NCBI RefSeq assembly: GCF_040954645.1
Contig: NC_092807.1
Location: forward strand, 3,348,001 to 3,412,000
Length of the DNA: 64,000 bases
Source: Diabrotica undecimpunctata
Lineage: Eukaryota > Arthropoda > Insecta > Coleoptera > Chrysomelidae
Direction of reading: 5' to 3'
The translations under genes and the position numbers were made by a program. Shown one piece after another: positions 1-10,700 of this stretch. The notes under the pieces are model-generated. The model ran no database searches. It was not told where the DNA came from and saw only the letters and a list, made by a program, of their open reading frames with translations. Within the stretch, counting starts at the first letter, position 1. Each line of letters begins with the position of its first letter.

Positions 1-560
1 TCTTATTTTCTTTAAATTTATATTTTAAAAAGTAGAAAATTAAACAAGTTAGGTTGTCTTATTTTTTTCCTTCTTTTATGACGGTAATTAACCTACCAAT
101 AAACAAACGTTTTATTTCATGGCTTACTCTAATTACGATTTTTTTATGGCTGTCTTCAAAGAATCAATTTATCAAAAAGTTGTAAAATATTCGAAGGTTC
201 GATTATAGAATATTTTACTTAAACTTGGAAGCGACTTGAAAAACTGTTAATAATAGCAAAAGAAAACACTAATTATGGTTAAGTATAGCTTTATGCGGTC
301 ATCGCAATTTAATGACAACTTACAAACTGGGTTTATTCTAGGAAATATTTTGCTACTCTTCAATTACTGCACCATTGCCGAATTATCTTAAGGCCAGACT
401 ATCTTTTGCGGCATGCAAAAGCTCGCCAGTGTTATTTATGCCTGTCCAGTTCTTTATATTTCATAACCACGACATTTGTTTGCAACCTATTCCTTTTTTT
501 GCCGTCAATCTTTCCTTGGATAATTAGTTGTGGGATTGCGTATTTTTTTCCTCTCAGGAT
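1..560. other. AT-rich sequence with no recognised feature
   Basis: No protein similarity, RNA gene or repeat boundary could be recognised. The short open frames have no recognisable motif and I treat them as chance. Confidence 0.5.
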
Positions 561-564
561 ATGG

Positions 565-672
565 CCCAGATATCCAATTTTTCGTACCTAAGAAAATCTA
601 ACCTAATACATCTCCAATATAAATGCTCAATGAGATTGAGGTCTGGATTGCGATGTGGCATTGTTATTAGAG
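565..672 (-). pseudogene. Tc1/mariner transposase scrap
   Basis: Read on the minus strand, about 626-660 translates as RNPDLNLIEHLYW, a close match to the SPDLNPIEHLW signature around the last catalytic acidic residue of Tc1-like DDE transposases. No long open frame surrounds it and no inverted terminal repeats were found nearby, so this is a small remnant of the C-terminal catalytic region. The motif is seen directly; the family assignment rests on that motif alone. Confidence 0.5.
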
Positions 673-689
673 AACTAACGACGGTGTGC

Positions 690-1608
690 AAGTAGTGTGC
701 AGACACGTGCAAATGCATATAGTATAACTAAAAAACGAACTAACTATTCTTGAATTTTATAATATTACAAAAAACAACAATAAGTGGATCGTTTTTTTTG
801 TCATTTTTAAATGTTTCCATATTTATAAATTTAATAAACAATATTGTTTACTATTTGATCCATCTTGCAATAAAAGTACTAGTTTAATGCCTTAAGCTTT
901 CATCTGTGGCTAAGTACGATCCTAGATCTGTTAGATTCATCAATAATTGCATGAAATAATTCTCGAAACATCCAATACATTATATGACGCATTAATTAAT
1001 GACGTACTGAAAGAAGGGTCTGGAAAGAACCATACGCGTCTTTCCCAACGCTTCGTTTTGGTACAATATTCCCATGTTTGTTAGGAAGCAAACTTCCCAC
1101 TTGACGAGAATAGTATTGCTATGCAGTGTCATAAAATTAGTAATATGTTTTGATTGGCAGTAATGACTTGAGCATTCTTGATGAATGGTTTCTTGATGAA
1201 GATAAGAAACTAATTTGACAAAGCCATAATTATCATCACTTTTATCACATTTCTAGCGACTTGTCGTACCGAATTTACTTCTACATCAATAAGAAATAAT
1301 TTAAAATATAGCTTGTATTCGACGCAGATGGTGTACCATTCGGATCGCGATGAACTGACCTCTTGGTGGAATTATCGTAGTTTGTATTTATGAAGAAATG
1401 ACCCTTAACAATAATTCTTCGCCGGGAATGCGAAAGAGTGTTTGCTCTTTCAATGTACGGCAATTTAAAATGACATTAAATTAAGAATTATGTAGTCCAA
1501 CGGAGTATTTATTCATTTATTAAACGAGCGAGTTGCACAGGAGACCGGCAGACCACTTGACGTACTTGAAAAGATTTGCTGCTACATTGTTCACGTTCCC
1601 TTTTTGCC
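690..1608. other. No recognised gene
   Basis: AT-rich sequence without a recognised coding, RNA or mobile-element signature. Confidence 0.4.
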
Positions 1609-1614
1609 ATTATA

Positions 1615-1682
<68 letters not shown>
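1609..1682. repeat. (TA)n microsatellite
   Basis: Nearly pure alternating TA of about 70 bp. It directly abuts the left arm of the PLE-derived inverted repeat that starts at 1683. ORFs across it (YIYI runs) are artefacts. Confidence 0.95.
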
Positions 1683-1688
<6 letters not shown>

Positions 1689-1769
1689 AGGTACACTCGA
1701 AGAGTGGTGGGTTTTTCGGTCAAAGTGGAGAAATAAAAGACAAAGAAGGTGGCTACTTCATCTATTTAT

Positions 1770-1811
1770 TGAAGACGTTTCGCTTTCTGCTCAGAAAGCA
1801 TCATCAGTTCA
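1770..1811 (-). ncRNA. Hammerhead ribozyme, PLE type (left arm)
   Basis: On the minus strand the order is TGAA, CTGATGA, a stem II hairpin (GCTTTCTG/CAGAAAGC), GAAA, then CGTC followed by TTCA. TGAA pairs with TTCA as stem I. CTGATGA and GAAA are the invariant core and GUC is the expected cleavage triplet. Stem III is reduced to ACGU, as known for minimal hammerheads of Penelope-like elements, which are thought to cleave best as dimers. Confidence 0.82.
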
Positions 1812-2916
1812 TCTAAAAAGAACAAAATATGAAACCAAACATCCATAGAGAAGTTACAACAAAAGTGTGTTACCTTACAAAGACATGTAGCAGTCAATGA
1901 TGTTAAAAATATGAAAAAACTTACGAAACTGGACATTCAGAGTTAACGTTGTATAAAATAATTAATTGAAACTAGGTATAGTTTGCAATTTAACAAAATT
2001 AGCACAGCAAAAGAACATGTGATAAAAATACATGTATAAAAAAGTTATTATAAAAACTTAAGTAAAAAAACATTAAGGTTTATTTTAAAGTGTAAAGAAC
2101 TAAAAAGATCATACGAATGCACTTCCAACAAATTTATTTAATAAATTAGATTTTAATTTTAACTTTACTTAATATTGTCAATATCACTTTTACATAATTA
2201 AGTAATTGTTCTTTTTGATGAACTTGTTTGATAAAATTAAACTGAAATTGATTCATAGAGTCTTTTTCATTACGGTCCTAAATGTTTGAACCTTTGGACT
2301 GTGGAAGTTGTATTAATCTTCACCTGTTAGCTGGCTAACTAGTGACGTCATAATATTATAATATATGATATTTTGGATTGACTTCGCATGCTTTGTTCTT
2401 TGTTGACAGATCAATCACTGTTGGGGTGAGTGGTGATTTTAACCACCTTTTCCTTTCATTGTTTGGTTTTTTAACGACAAGCTGTCAACCAAATTTATCA
2501 CATTTTTTGAATATACCGCCTTATATATAGAGGTTGGTAGGTTGCCTTGCTGTTTATGTCACTTTGACCTCAAGGCCACTTCTCTTCACGTGTTTTCGTG
2601 GGTGTTAAACCTGTAAATTCATTTATCGGCGAGACTCAGTAAGCTAAAGACTGGTAACTTCATTTTATCTTATTACTATTAATCTAAATAACTTATAATG
2701 TTACCTAAAGTTAAAATTAAAATCTAATTTATTAAATAAATTTGTTGGAAGTGCATTCGTATGATCTTTTTAGTTCTTTACACTTTAAAATAAACCTTAA
2801 TGTTTTTTTACTTAAGTTTTTATAATAACTTTTTTATACATGTATTTTTATCACATGTTCTTTTGCTGTGCTAATTTTGTTAAATTGCAAACTATACCTA
2901 GTTTCAATTAATTATT

Positions 2917-3380
2917 GACGTGACAACGTCTTAAATTAGGTTGTGGCTCGGAGTCACTCATGAAAAAGTGTAACGCCCGCTCACGTCTGTTACGATGAGT
3001 CACCAAACGAGAGAGAGGCCCGCCGGACCGGCGAATGCCTTGCGTCTCTCTCCCACTCAAACATGATCGGTCCGCTGCGCGCGCAGCACTAGAGAATTAG
3101 GCGCGTTGAATCGGTGCGTGCTTGTGTCCACCGTCCACTCGTCCTATCCTCAACAAAATCACTCAAATAGAAATTAGTTAAGTTTAAGTTTACATGTACA
3201 ATGTTTTAGTAAACAAAATATATTTCTATAGTTAAAATTTGTGCAATTCTTATTTTCATTCAATTCCTTGTTCCTATTGTGCAATTTAATAATATTCATA
3301 TCAATAAATATTCTACCGAGAAAAAGACGTTGTCACGTAAAATCTTCGCCCGTAAAACCGACTTTACAGGCAACCGATTT
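2917..3380. mobile_element. Insertion of about 464 bp with a GC-richer half
   Basis: Comparison with the uninterrupted left arm defines the insertion. It starts with ACGTGACAACGTC (2918-2930), and the inverse GACGTTGTCACGT lies at 3326-3338, leaving about 40 bp beyond it before the arm resumes in a T run. Roughly 2940-3130 is clearly richer in GC than its surroundings. No coding frame was recognised. Target duplication is unclear because of the T run. Probably a non-autonomous DNA element, superfamily unknown. Confidence 0.6.
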
Positions 3381-3525
3381 TTTTATACAACGTTAACTCT
3401 GAATGTCCAGTTTCGTAAGTTTTTTCATATTTTTAACATCATTGACTGCTACATGTCTTTGTAAGGTAACACACTTTTGTTGTAACTTCTCTATGGATGT
3501 TTGGTTTCATATTGTTCTTTTTAGA

Positions 3526-3567
3526 TGAACTGATGATGCTTTCTGAGCAGAAAGCGAAACGTCTTCA
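3526..3567 (+). ncRNA. Hammerhead ribozyme, PLE type (right arm)
   Basis: Mirror copy of the ribozyme at 1770-1811, with identical core: TGAA, CTGATGA, an 8-bp stem II, GAAA, CGTC, TTCA. The cleavage site would follow C3563. The two copies point away from each other. Confidence 0.82.
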
Positions 3568-3681
3568 ATAAATAGATGAAGTAGCCACCTTCTTTGTCTT
3601 TTATTTCTCCACTTTGACCGAAAAACCCACCACTCTTCGAGTGTACCTTAGTTTATTTTGGATTGACGGTCGTACTCCTTT

Positions 3682-3691
<10 letters not shown>

Positions 3692-3768
<77 letters not shown>
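3692..3768. repeat. (TA)n microsatellite
   Basis: Alternating TA of about 77 bp directly after the PLE-derived right end and its short CT-rich stretch (TTTTCTCTCTCTC). Confidence 0.95.
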
Positions 3769-3770
<2 letters not shown>

Positions 3771-3772
3771 AT

Positions 3773-3887
3773 ATAGGGTGAGTTTTTAATGCGACATCGG
3801 TCGATAATTCCATTATGGTATAGAATATCGAAAAAATTACGTGGTATAGCAAACATGCAATTTGTTAAATGGGACACCCTATATATT
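3773..3887 (-). repeat. Short CAGGGTG-ended element
   Basis: Bounded by TATAGGGTGAG at the left and GACACCCTATA at the right. About 3775-3830 matches the reverse complement of about 6098-6155, so this and 5986-6155 are members of one small repeat family. Ends of this kind beside TA resemble mariner-superfamily termini. No coding capacity. Confidence 0.45.
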
Positions 3888-4012
3888 TGTTCAAATTTGT
3901 ATTCTCATAATTTTTGTTTTTATAGTATTGGGTTTTGCAATACTATACAGAGTATTTAACAAGTTATGACCATTTTTATTTCGATATCCCTATGAAATCA
4001 ACACAATGTATC

Positions 4013-5880
4013 ATCATCAGTGGCATTACAGCTCGTTATGAGCCAATCTTCCATTCGCCCCTGTCTCTGGCAACTCTTCTCCATGCTTTAACTTCGATGG
4101 ATTTTAGATCATCCTCTATGTTATCTTGATACCTAAGTTTTGATCTTCTTCTGGCTCGTCTTCCCACTGGTCCTCTTCGGTCGAAAATTTTTCTGATCGT
4201 TGCATCTTCATCTCGCCTAACTACATATCCTATCCATCGAAGGCGTGCTAATTTAATACATTTTACAACGTCAGGTTCCCCAAAACTTCTGTATTACTCA
4301 AAGTTGTAGCGCCTACGCCACAAACCCTGTTCTTGGACTCCTCCATATATTTTCCTTAGAATTTTTCTCTCGAAACATTTAAGCAATAATTCTTGGTCGT
4401 TTTGTGTAAGTGACCACGTTTCTGACCCGTATGTTAACACTGGCCTTATTAGTATTTTATATATGGTATTTTTCTGAGTAGTTTTGGGGCCATCTGTTTC
4501 CTCAAGCCATAATAGCACTTATTGGTCTTTGGTCACCAGCGAGCCCTGGTACACGAAGGTGTAAACACCTTCCAGTTCCAGATCATCAATTAATAGTCTA
4601 GGTATCTGGTTGCCTGATCTAGTACAATACATATACTTGACTTTTTGTGCGTTTATTTTTAATCCCATTCTCAGTGCGGACGCCCTTAGTGATCGAAATG
4701 CTTCGATCAGAGATTCTGTGGACCTAGCAATAATGTCTATGTCATCTGCATATCCGACCACTTGTACATATCTAATAAAGATGGTGCCATTCGTATTAAT
4801 ATGGCACTCTCGAATTACTTTTTGTAGTGCAAGGTTAAATCAGAGACACGACAGTCCATCGTCTCAGTCCATTTTTACAATGGAAGGGTCTTGAAAAGTC
4901 GTTTTGGATTCTGACTACACTCTTTACGCCTGTAAGTGTAAGTTCCGTTAGTTGAACAAGATGAAGCGGCATTTGAAATTCCACCATAGCCTGTAGAAGT
5001 TTTTGTCTGTTGACTGAGTCGTATGCGGCTTTTGTTCAGCATAGGGGATCAATCTTCTGTACAATACGTTGGACAATAATTGATATGCTACGTCAAGTAG
5101 GGTGATGCCTCTATAATTATCACACACCATCATATCTTCCTTTTTTGTGAAGAGGGTGCATTAAACCTAATTTCCAATCCGCGGGCGTTTCCTTCCGTTG
5201 CCAGATTTCGGTTACTAATTTATGCATGTGTTTAAAAAGGGTGTCACCACCATTTTTGAAGAGTTCGGCAGGAAGATTGTCCAAACCGGGGTCTTTGTTA
5301 TTTTTCAGTTTTGAAATGGCTTCTAATTTCTTCTTCGGTGGGGGGCGGCTCTTAGGCGTTTTCATCCATTTCAGGCAAAGTAATTTCTATTTGGCCTTCT
5401 TCACGACTGTCGCTAAGCAGTTCTTCAAAATGATTCGCCCACCTGTTTAGTATCTGTTCTTTGTCACTAATTATGGAACCATCTCTGTCTTTACATGCTG
5501 TTATTCTGGGTTTGAATTCTTTTCGGCAGCTGTTTATCTTCTGGTAGAATTTTCGCGAGTCTTTTCTATTGTGCTGGTTAACAATCTCGTTTAGAGCGTT
5601 TTCGTATGGCTCTTTCTTTTTCCTTCTAAACGTCCTTTTTTCTTCTCGTCTCATATTTTCATAGTCTTCTAAGTTTGATCTCGTTCTGCGCTGCTGAAAT
5701 CTCTTATATGCTTCGTTTTTCTGTTGGTTAATGGATCTACATTCTTCGTCAAACCAATCAAGTCAACCAAGCCGCTGTATGGATAGCTTCCTTGCATTTG
5801 GTCCAGTGTTCTTCTATACTTAAATTTTCGTCAATTCTTGTCAGCTCTTCATTTAAAATTTTCCTGTAGTACAATGTACA
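4013..5880 (-). pseudogene. Non-LTR retrotransposon (RTE-like) RT, degenerate
   Basis: Several minus-strand frames join into one eroded LINE pol. In coding order they are: the linker after the endonuclease (WFDEEC near 5755, then the block at 5352-5654), RT N-terminus (KNNKDPGLDNLPAELF; DWKLGLMHPLHKKG), RITL-type segment (NYRGITLLDVAYQLLS), catalytic box (YADDIDIIAR, 4519-4761), thumb (LIRPVLTYGSETW, 4294-4518), and the C-terminal tail ending RDRGEWKIGS near 4030. A TGATGATGA stretch forms the 3' end near 4013. Part of the palm, including the first catalytic aspartate, seems deleted around 4762-4947, and several frameshifts separate the blocks. Clade is tentative. Confidence 0.8.
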
Positions 5881-5985
5881 TAAAGAATAATAATGCATAA
5901 ACAATTATTTATTTTATATAAAAAAGTAAACAATATATTGTAGTTTTTAATTAAATTTAATTGATATAATTGACTAAAATTTGTA

Positions 5986-6155
5986 TACAGGGTGAACTAC
6001 AAAACAAAATTACGATTTTCTCTATTTTTTTAAATGGATCACACTGTATTTTATTTCTTGGTAATATTATATTTATAATATTTACTCTTTCATTTTTATA
6101 TCACAATGGAATTATGTACCGAAGTCGCACTAAAAACTCTCCCTGTATATATACT
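5986..6155. repeat. Short CAGGGTG-ended element
   Basis: Runs from TACAGGGTGAAC near 5986 to TCCCTGTATA near 6155, about 170 bp with short inverted ends beside TA. The right half matches 3775-3830 in inverse orientation. Confidence 0.45.
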
Positions 6156-6229
6156 ATGTGCTACAACTTTATCATCCGTGTAGTGTATGTTTTTTAGGCT
6201 CATACTGTGATTTTTATTCCATCCTCGAT

Positions 6230-7232
6230 GTCGACTAATGCTGTCTTGCATTCCAACTGAATTTTAAACAGTGTTCGTGATAAGATATAGCCTATTCAAA
6301 GGATACTATACCTAATTTGAAAATACATAATGTCAAGTCTAGAACGGTCCTTAATAATGTAATCAGTCCGCTAAACTTAAAATACTATTCTTCGAAGTTT
6401 TTTAAAGACTCTGTACATATTGTTTTACTTTTAATTCTGATGGTAGAAAATTTTCTTTTTGTCCAGTTTCCATCTGTAATGACTTTGGCGGCTTTTGAAT
6501 GAAGAAATGTGAGCTATTATGTTTTCTATATCAGCAGCGTGTGTCTTCTTAGGCCTATTTGTATGCTTGCCCCGAGCATGTTTTGGAGAATGTCCACTCA
6601 TTGCTAAGCTATTTCTAATTCGAGAGATCTGCATTTCAGTAACACCGAAAATACTACGAAGAGCTTTGGCACAAATACTTACGTCTTTTCCCGGTAGTCG
6701 AATTTTATACATAAAAGAAGCTACATGTGGTGGACCTTGTTGATGTCGAGCTTTGTTTGTATCTTCATTTCTACTGTCACTAGTAGTACTGTGGTTAGGT
6801 AAAGCAGTTTGTGAAATACGACTGCGTCGTCTCTGGACAGAAGTAACGCTAATGAAGCTTGATAAATATGAATCCTGCTCATCTTTCGTTTTCATATTAT
6901 TAAACATATTCAGTAAGTCATAACGTTGTTCCTGTGTTATTACATATAAGCATCAGTAACGTTTACACCTACAACAAGATTGAGGTCATAAGCATTGAGA
7001 AAATAACTTGTTATTATCGAAAAACTTACCTACAGTCATTTCCTGTTGTTCGGGCTAAAACATCCTTATCACGTTTATACGTTTTGTGAGCAAATCCATG
7101 TATTTTAGCTTGCTTTATGGTTTCCCTTCGATAAACTTTTCTTTTCCGTTTTCGTGGTTGATCTGTAGTTCGAATTTCACAAATACTATCATCTATAATA
7201 TTAGCGATATTGTATTGAACAGTTTCCGCCAT
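6230..7232 (-). pseudogene. Transposase-like protein of a little-known family, N-terminal part with intron
   Basis: The first exon (7030-7232) begins MAETVQYN and ends GNDC plus two bases at a good donor (G|GTAAGT). A 61-bp intron (6969-7029) ends TTGTTGTAG, and translation resumes as CKRY, a TGA stop, then the frame containing 6431-6907. That frame has FGVTEMQISRIRNSL, ARGKHTNRPKK and HISSFKSRQSHY, matching the pattern of uncharacterised proteins common in insect genomes that are probably mobile-element encoded. Below 6431 coding similarity appears to continue in shifted frames to about 6230. I recall the family pattern only; its superfamily (perhaps Sola-like) is unproven. The early TGA and frameshifts indicate a pseudogene. 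A second copy lies at 54460-56090. Confidence 0.55.
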
Positions 7233-7599
7233 GCTGAACTATTTTTCTAATATAAGAAAAACAAACATCACCTGTTATTAACAATGATTAACTCACAAAA
7301 CTGATAAATTTATAGACAAGATCATTCACCCTTAGCGATGACCCTTAACTAAGATGGGACAAGTGTTTCTTTTACAACAAACCGCATGGACATCTGTAAC
7401 TTACTCCGGACATCTAGGATTTTTACACAACTGAATGTGTAAGATCGGTAAAAAAACTACTACTCTATGCGAACGAAATAAAGTCAAATTTACAAACAAT
7501 GGACATGTGTTGTAAAAATAAACGCTTCAATTGTAACATCTTTTTTTAGTGGTTCTTCTAAAGCTGCGTATCTTCTTGTGATATTAGCGACAACAGCAT
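7233..7599. other. Flank between transposase-like gene and LINE
   Basis: No coding or repeat signal identified. If the gene at 6230-7232 was functional, its promoter would have been here, but no convincing core-promoter motif was seen. Confidence 0.4.
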
Positions 7600-7639
7600 C
7601 ACAAGAGGTTACTACTACTACTAAGGATTTCCACAGTTT

Positions 7640-9496
7640 TCACTGTCTTTCTTCACTCAACCGTTTTCTCCAATTTTCCCTGTCATTCCAGTCTCCATCT
7701 CGCAGGGTTCTTTTCTCCATAGCCTCGTCGATTTCATCTCTGAATGACCTTCGGGGTCTTCCTCTCTTTCTTCTTCCAATCGGGCTCCATTCTGTGATTT
7801 TGTTTATCCAGCGTCCTCTGTCCGCTCTTCTGACGTGGCCGTACCAGGATAGTCTCTTCTCCTCTATATAGTCGATTATGTCTGATTGCACTCCCATTCT
7901 CCGCTTAATCTCTGCGTTTTCAATTCTGTCTCTTTTTGTAAGTCTACAGCTTCTCCTCAGGAACTCCATTTCTACTGCTCTTATTCTACCTCTATTTCTC
8001 TTGTTTATTGTCCAGTTTTCGGACCCATATGTCAGGATACTTCTTGTCAGGGTATTATATATTCTCTTTTTTGTCTTTATCGTAATGTTCTTATCCCACA
8101 ACACTGAGTTTAGTTGTCTTATACAGTTTCTTGTTTGTCTCAGTCTGTTGTTTATATCTTCTTCTGTTGTTCCCTGGTTCGATATTATGGTTCCTAAATA
8201 CTTGAATTTATCTGTTCCATTTATTTGTCTTCCCTCGTCTATCTCTAGGTTTCTCATATCCTTGTTTTCTGTTGTTAGGTATTCGGTTTTCTCTAAGTTT
8301 ATTTCCATTCCGTTGTTTTTATATTCTTCTTCTAGTTTTCTGAGCATAAAGCTGAGATCTTCTTCATCTTGTGCGATGACTACTTGATCGTCGGCAAAAC
8401 TTAAGGTGTATAGATATTCGTCTCTTACTGGTATGCCCATTCCTTCGCACTTTCTCCTCCATGGTTTGAGTGTCTTTTCCAAGAATATTTTAAACAGAGT
8501 AGGGGACGTAGCACAGCCTTGTAGAAGTCCTTTTGTCGTCTTAAATGGATTGTAGGCTTTATTTCCACATTTAATAGCTACTTTGTTTTCTTTGTATAGT
8601 GATTTAACTGCTTTTATTAGTGTTTGTCGGATTCCGAGATCATTCATTGCTTCCCATAATTTGACTCTAGGTATTGAGTCATATGCTTTCTTTAGATCAA
8701 CAAAGGCCAGATGGACCGGTCTAAATTTTGCCATTTTCTTCTCTATCAGTTGTTCTAATGTGTACGTATGATCTGGGCATGATTTTCCTACTGTGAACCC
8801 TGCTTGGTCTTCTCCAATTTTTCCTATTATTTCAGTTTCTAGTTTTTCCTTAATAATTTTCCCGTAAAGTCTACCTACCGACGATATTATACTAATTCCT
8901 CTATAGTTTTCACATTTTTTCCTGTTTCCTTTCTTATGTATGGATGTGATGTATGCTTGTGTCCATTCCGCAGGTATTTCTTCTCCATTTAGTCCTCTTT
9001 CGAACATTCTATGTAGCATGCGGAATAACTTTTCCGTTCCGTTTTTAATTAGTTCATTTGGTATTCCTCCGGGTCCTTTGGCTTTTTTGTTCTTCAATGT
9101 CTTGATTGCTCTCTTAATTTCTGCCAGGCTTATTTCTATCTGGTCGTATGCCCCATTTCCTGCATGTTCTATATTCTCTTCCTGAAATTGGGGACGGTTT
9201 TCTGTAAGTAGTTCTACGTAGTATTCTTGCCACTCGTTTTCACTAATTTTGCCGATCTGGGTTTTCTCTGTCTTATTTCGTTGAAGTGCTTTTAATATTC
9301 GCCATGATTCTGAATTTCTCATTCCTCCGATATGTCGTTCTATCTCTGTGCATGCTTGTTCCCATCGTTCGTTCTTTTCATTTGTTACTCTTTTCTTTAC
9401 CTCTCTGTTTTTCGCTCTATATAGGTCTAAGTCTTCCTGTTTTTTGGTGTGTAGGTATTTTATGTGTAGTTTTTTCTTTTCTTTTATACATTTCAA
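7640..9496 (-). CDS. Reverse transcriptase of RTE-like LINE (618 codons)
   Basis: Encodes the RT and C-terminal part of a LINE pol. RT motifs in order: KKAKGPGGIPNELI (138-151), NYRGISIISS (197-206), first catalytic aspartate in AFVDLKKAYDS (D267), KGLLQGCATSP (322-332), and LSFADDQVV with the aspartate pair at 369-370. The C-terminus has WYGHVRR and a basic GRRKRGRPRR segment, usual for this LINE group. FADD replaces the commoner YADD, and LLQGCATSP differs from the usual RQGDPLSP. The true frame continues upstream past a TAA at 9557-9559 into the endonuclease remnant, so the ATG at 9496 is just the first one after that stop. No internal stop. Activity would also require the missing endonuclease. 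Confidence 0.85.
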   Translation of the reverse strand: MKCIKEKKKLHIKYLHTKKQEDLDLYRAKNREVKKRVTNEKNERWEQACTEIERHIGGMRNSESWRILKALQRNKTEKTQIGKISENEWQEYYVELLTENRPQFQEENIEHAGNGAYDQIEISLAEIKRAIKTLKNKKAKGPGGIPNELIKNGTEKLFRMLHRMFERGLNGEEIPAEWTQAYITSIHKKGNRKKCENYRGISIISSVGRLYGKIIKEKLETEIIGKIGEDQAGFTVGKSCPDHTYTLEQLIEKKMAKFRPVHLAFVDLKKAYDSIPRVKLWEAMNDLGIRQTLIKAVKSLYKENKVAIKCGNKAYNPFKTTKGLLQGCATSPTLFKIFLEKTLKPWRRKCEGMGIPVRDEYLYTLSFADDQVVIAQDEEDLSFMLRKLEEEYKNNGMEINLEKTEYLTTENKDMRNLEIDEGRQINGTDKFKYLGTIISNQGTTEEDINNRLRQTRNCIRQLNSVLWDKNITIKTKKRIYNTLTRSILTYGSENWTINKRNRGRIRAVEMEFLRRSCRLTKRDRIENAEIKRRMGVQSDIIDYIEEKRLSWYGHVRRADRGRWINKITEWSPIGRRKRGRPRRSFRDEIDEAMEKRTLRDGDWNDRENWRKRLSEERQ

Positions 9497-9556
9497 TGTG
9501 TCTTCCCTTAATTTGATATTCTGATGGGTGTTCCTTTGGTCGTCTTCTCCAAGAGC

Positions 9557-9940
9557 TTATAAGGCCGCTGAAATCAGGCAGGTTTTTATGTGTTCATGCA
9601 TTTCATCTAACGTGTCATATCTGAATTCTTCTAGTTTTTGGTCTAGTCTTCTTTTGTATAAATCTTTTATTGATTTTTCCTGCAATAGATGTAATTTGAG
9701 CCTCTTTTCGTTTATTGTCGTTCCCGTTGTAACAATCGATGTATGCTTTTGTTTTGTCCAGATATAGGGGAATTCCATCCATGCCACCACAAGTTTGTGA
9801 TCTGTTCCACACTCTGCCCCTCTTTTCACTCTGGTGTCTTTCACTTTGACGGAGCTTTTGTGGTTCATGATAATGTAGTCAATAATGGATCTTAGTTTTC
9901 TTGTCTCTTGAGTCCATGTGTACTTATGTATATTTTTGTG
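9557..9940 (-). pseudogene. Endonuclease C-terminal remnant of the same LINE
   Basis: Minus-strand translation gives KYTWTQETRKLRSIIDYI, then GAECGTDHKLV, matching the end of APE-type LINE endonucleases (final SDH-type motif, here TDH). It is in the same frame as the RT at 7640-9496 and separated from it by one TAA. The first part of the domain, including its catalytic glutamate, is absent because of 5' truncation. Confidence 0.7.
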
Positions 9941-9945
9941 TACAA

Positions 9946-10700
9946 AAATGACCTAAAAAATGTAGACTCCGAAACCGGTCACAACATGTGATCATCCGGA
10001 TTCTGAGCTCCAGACTTGCCTACATTGTTGTTGTTGTCTAATTACTTGTAAGTGCGCGGTATCTTTTCAATTCTTTTCATATTTATAGTGATATTTAATG
10101 TAACTAAGTTTTTACTTTATCTAAAGCATAAAAAAGATAAAATAATAATACACTGTAAAAATACAAAAGAAAAAACCACTTTGTATGTATGTTCCTAATA
10201 TAAATATATGAATACTAAATATTTTCATGTCTCATTTTGGAAATATCTCTGTGTTTAACAGTTCGTTCACGAACTGTCAAACAACCGGCATAAGATTTTG
10301 ATTGATTGCTGACGTGTTCATAGGACGAACCAAAGTTATTGATATACAAGCATTTCGTTTTATTTTAATAAGAAATAGACCAGTCAACCGAATATCGAAT
10401 GTGCACGTTCTGTCAAAAATCATCAGAAGTGGAGTTAAAAATTAGTAATAAATTTAATATATGATTCAAACTCAATACTACTTTCTGTTTTATTGTTGTG
10501 TTTAATTTTTGATAAAATGAATCTCTATGGTGTTGATTGATTTATCTCTTGTATTTATTTCCTATCGGTTCAAGATTTTTTTTTCTGATAAGCCTTTTAT
10601 GTATGGTACGAGGCGTTTACTAAAAGTTTTGCACAGAGCCACCTAGCGGAAGTTATTTGACTTCGTAAATATGGTTTTCGTAAATTTTGACATTTCTTAC
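9946..10700. other. No recognised gene
   Basis: A short GC-richer piece (about 9960-10030) may be an old repeat. The rest is AT-rich without a recognisable feature. Confidence 0.4.

Larger units (their letters stand above)
1683..3690. mobile_element. PLE-derived inverted-repeat unit, head-to-head terminal repeats
   Basis: The left arm, 1683 to about 2175, is the reverse complement of two right-hand blocks, about 2704-2916 and 3381-3655; the right arm is split by an insertion at 2917-3380. Both arms carry a hammerhead ribozyme, facing outward. The outer right end (TTGACCGAAAA, a gap, then ACGGTCRTACTCCTT next to (TA)n) resembles the 3' end of the Penelope-like element at 30.6 and 33.8 kb. I infer two terminal repeats of a related PLE in inverted orientation around a spacer of about 530 bp (2176-2703). 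No RT coding sequence remains. Confidence 0.75.
7603..9945 (-). mobile_element. 5'-truncated non-LTR retrotransposon (RTE-like)
   Basis: The element runs from an endonuclease C-terminus near 9945 to a (TAG)n-type 3' tail at about 7604-7619. Reading from HKYTWT near 9930 through 7640 gives one continuous frame broken by a single TAA at 9557-9559. The 5' end is truncated inside the endonuclease, the usual result of incomplete target-primed reverse transcription. It is among the better-preserved LINEs in the window. Confidence 0.8.

Noticed and set aside
7878..8387. 169-codon plus-strand frame and others over 7.5-9.8 kb
   Set aside because: Shadow frames antisense to the LINE reverse transcriptase.
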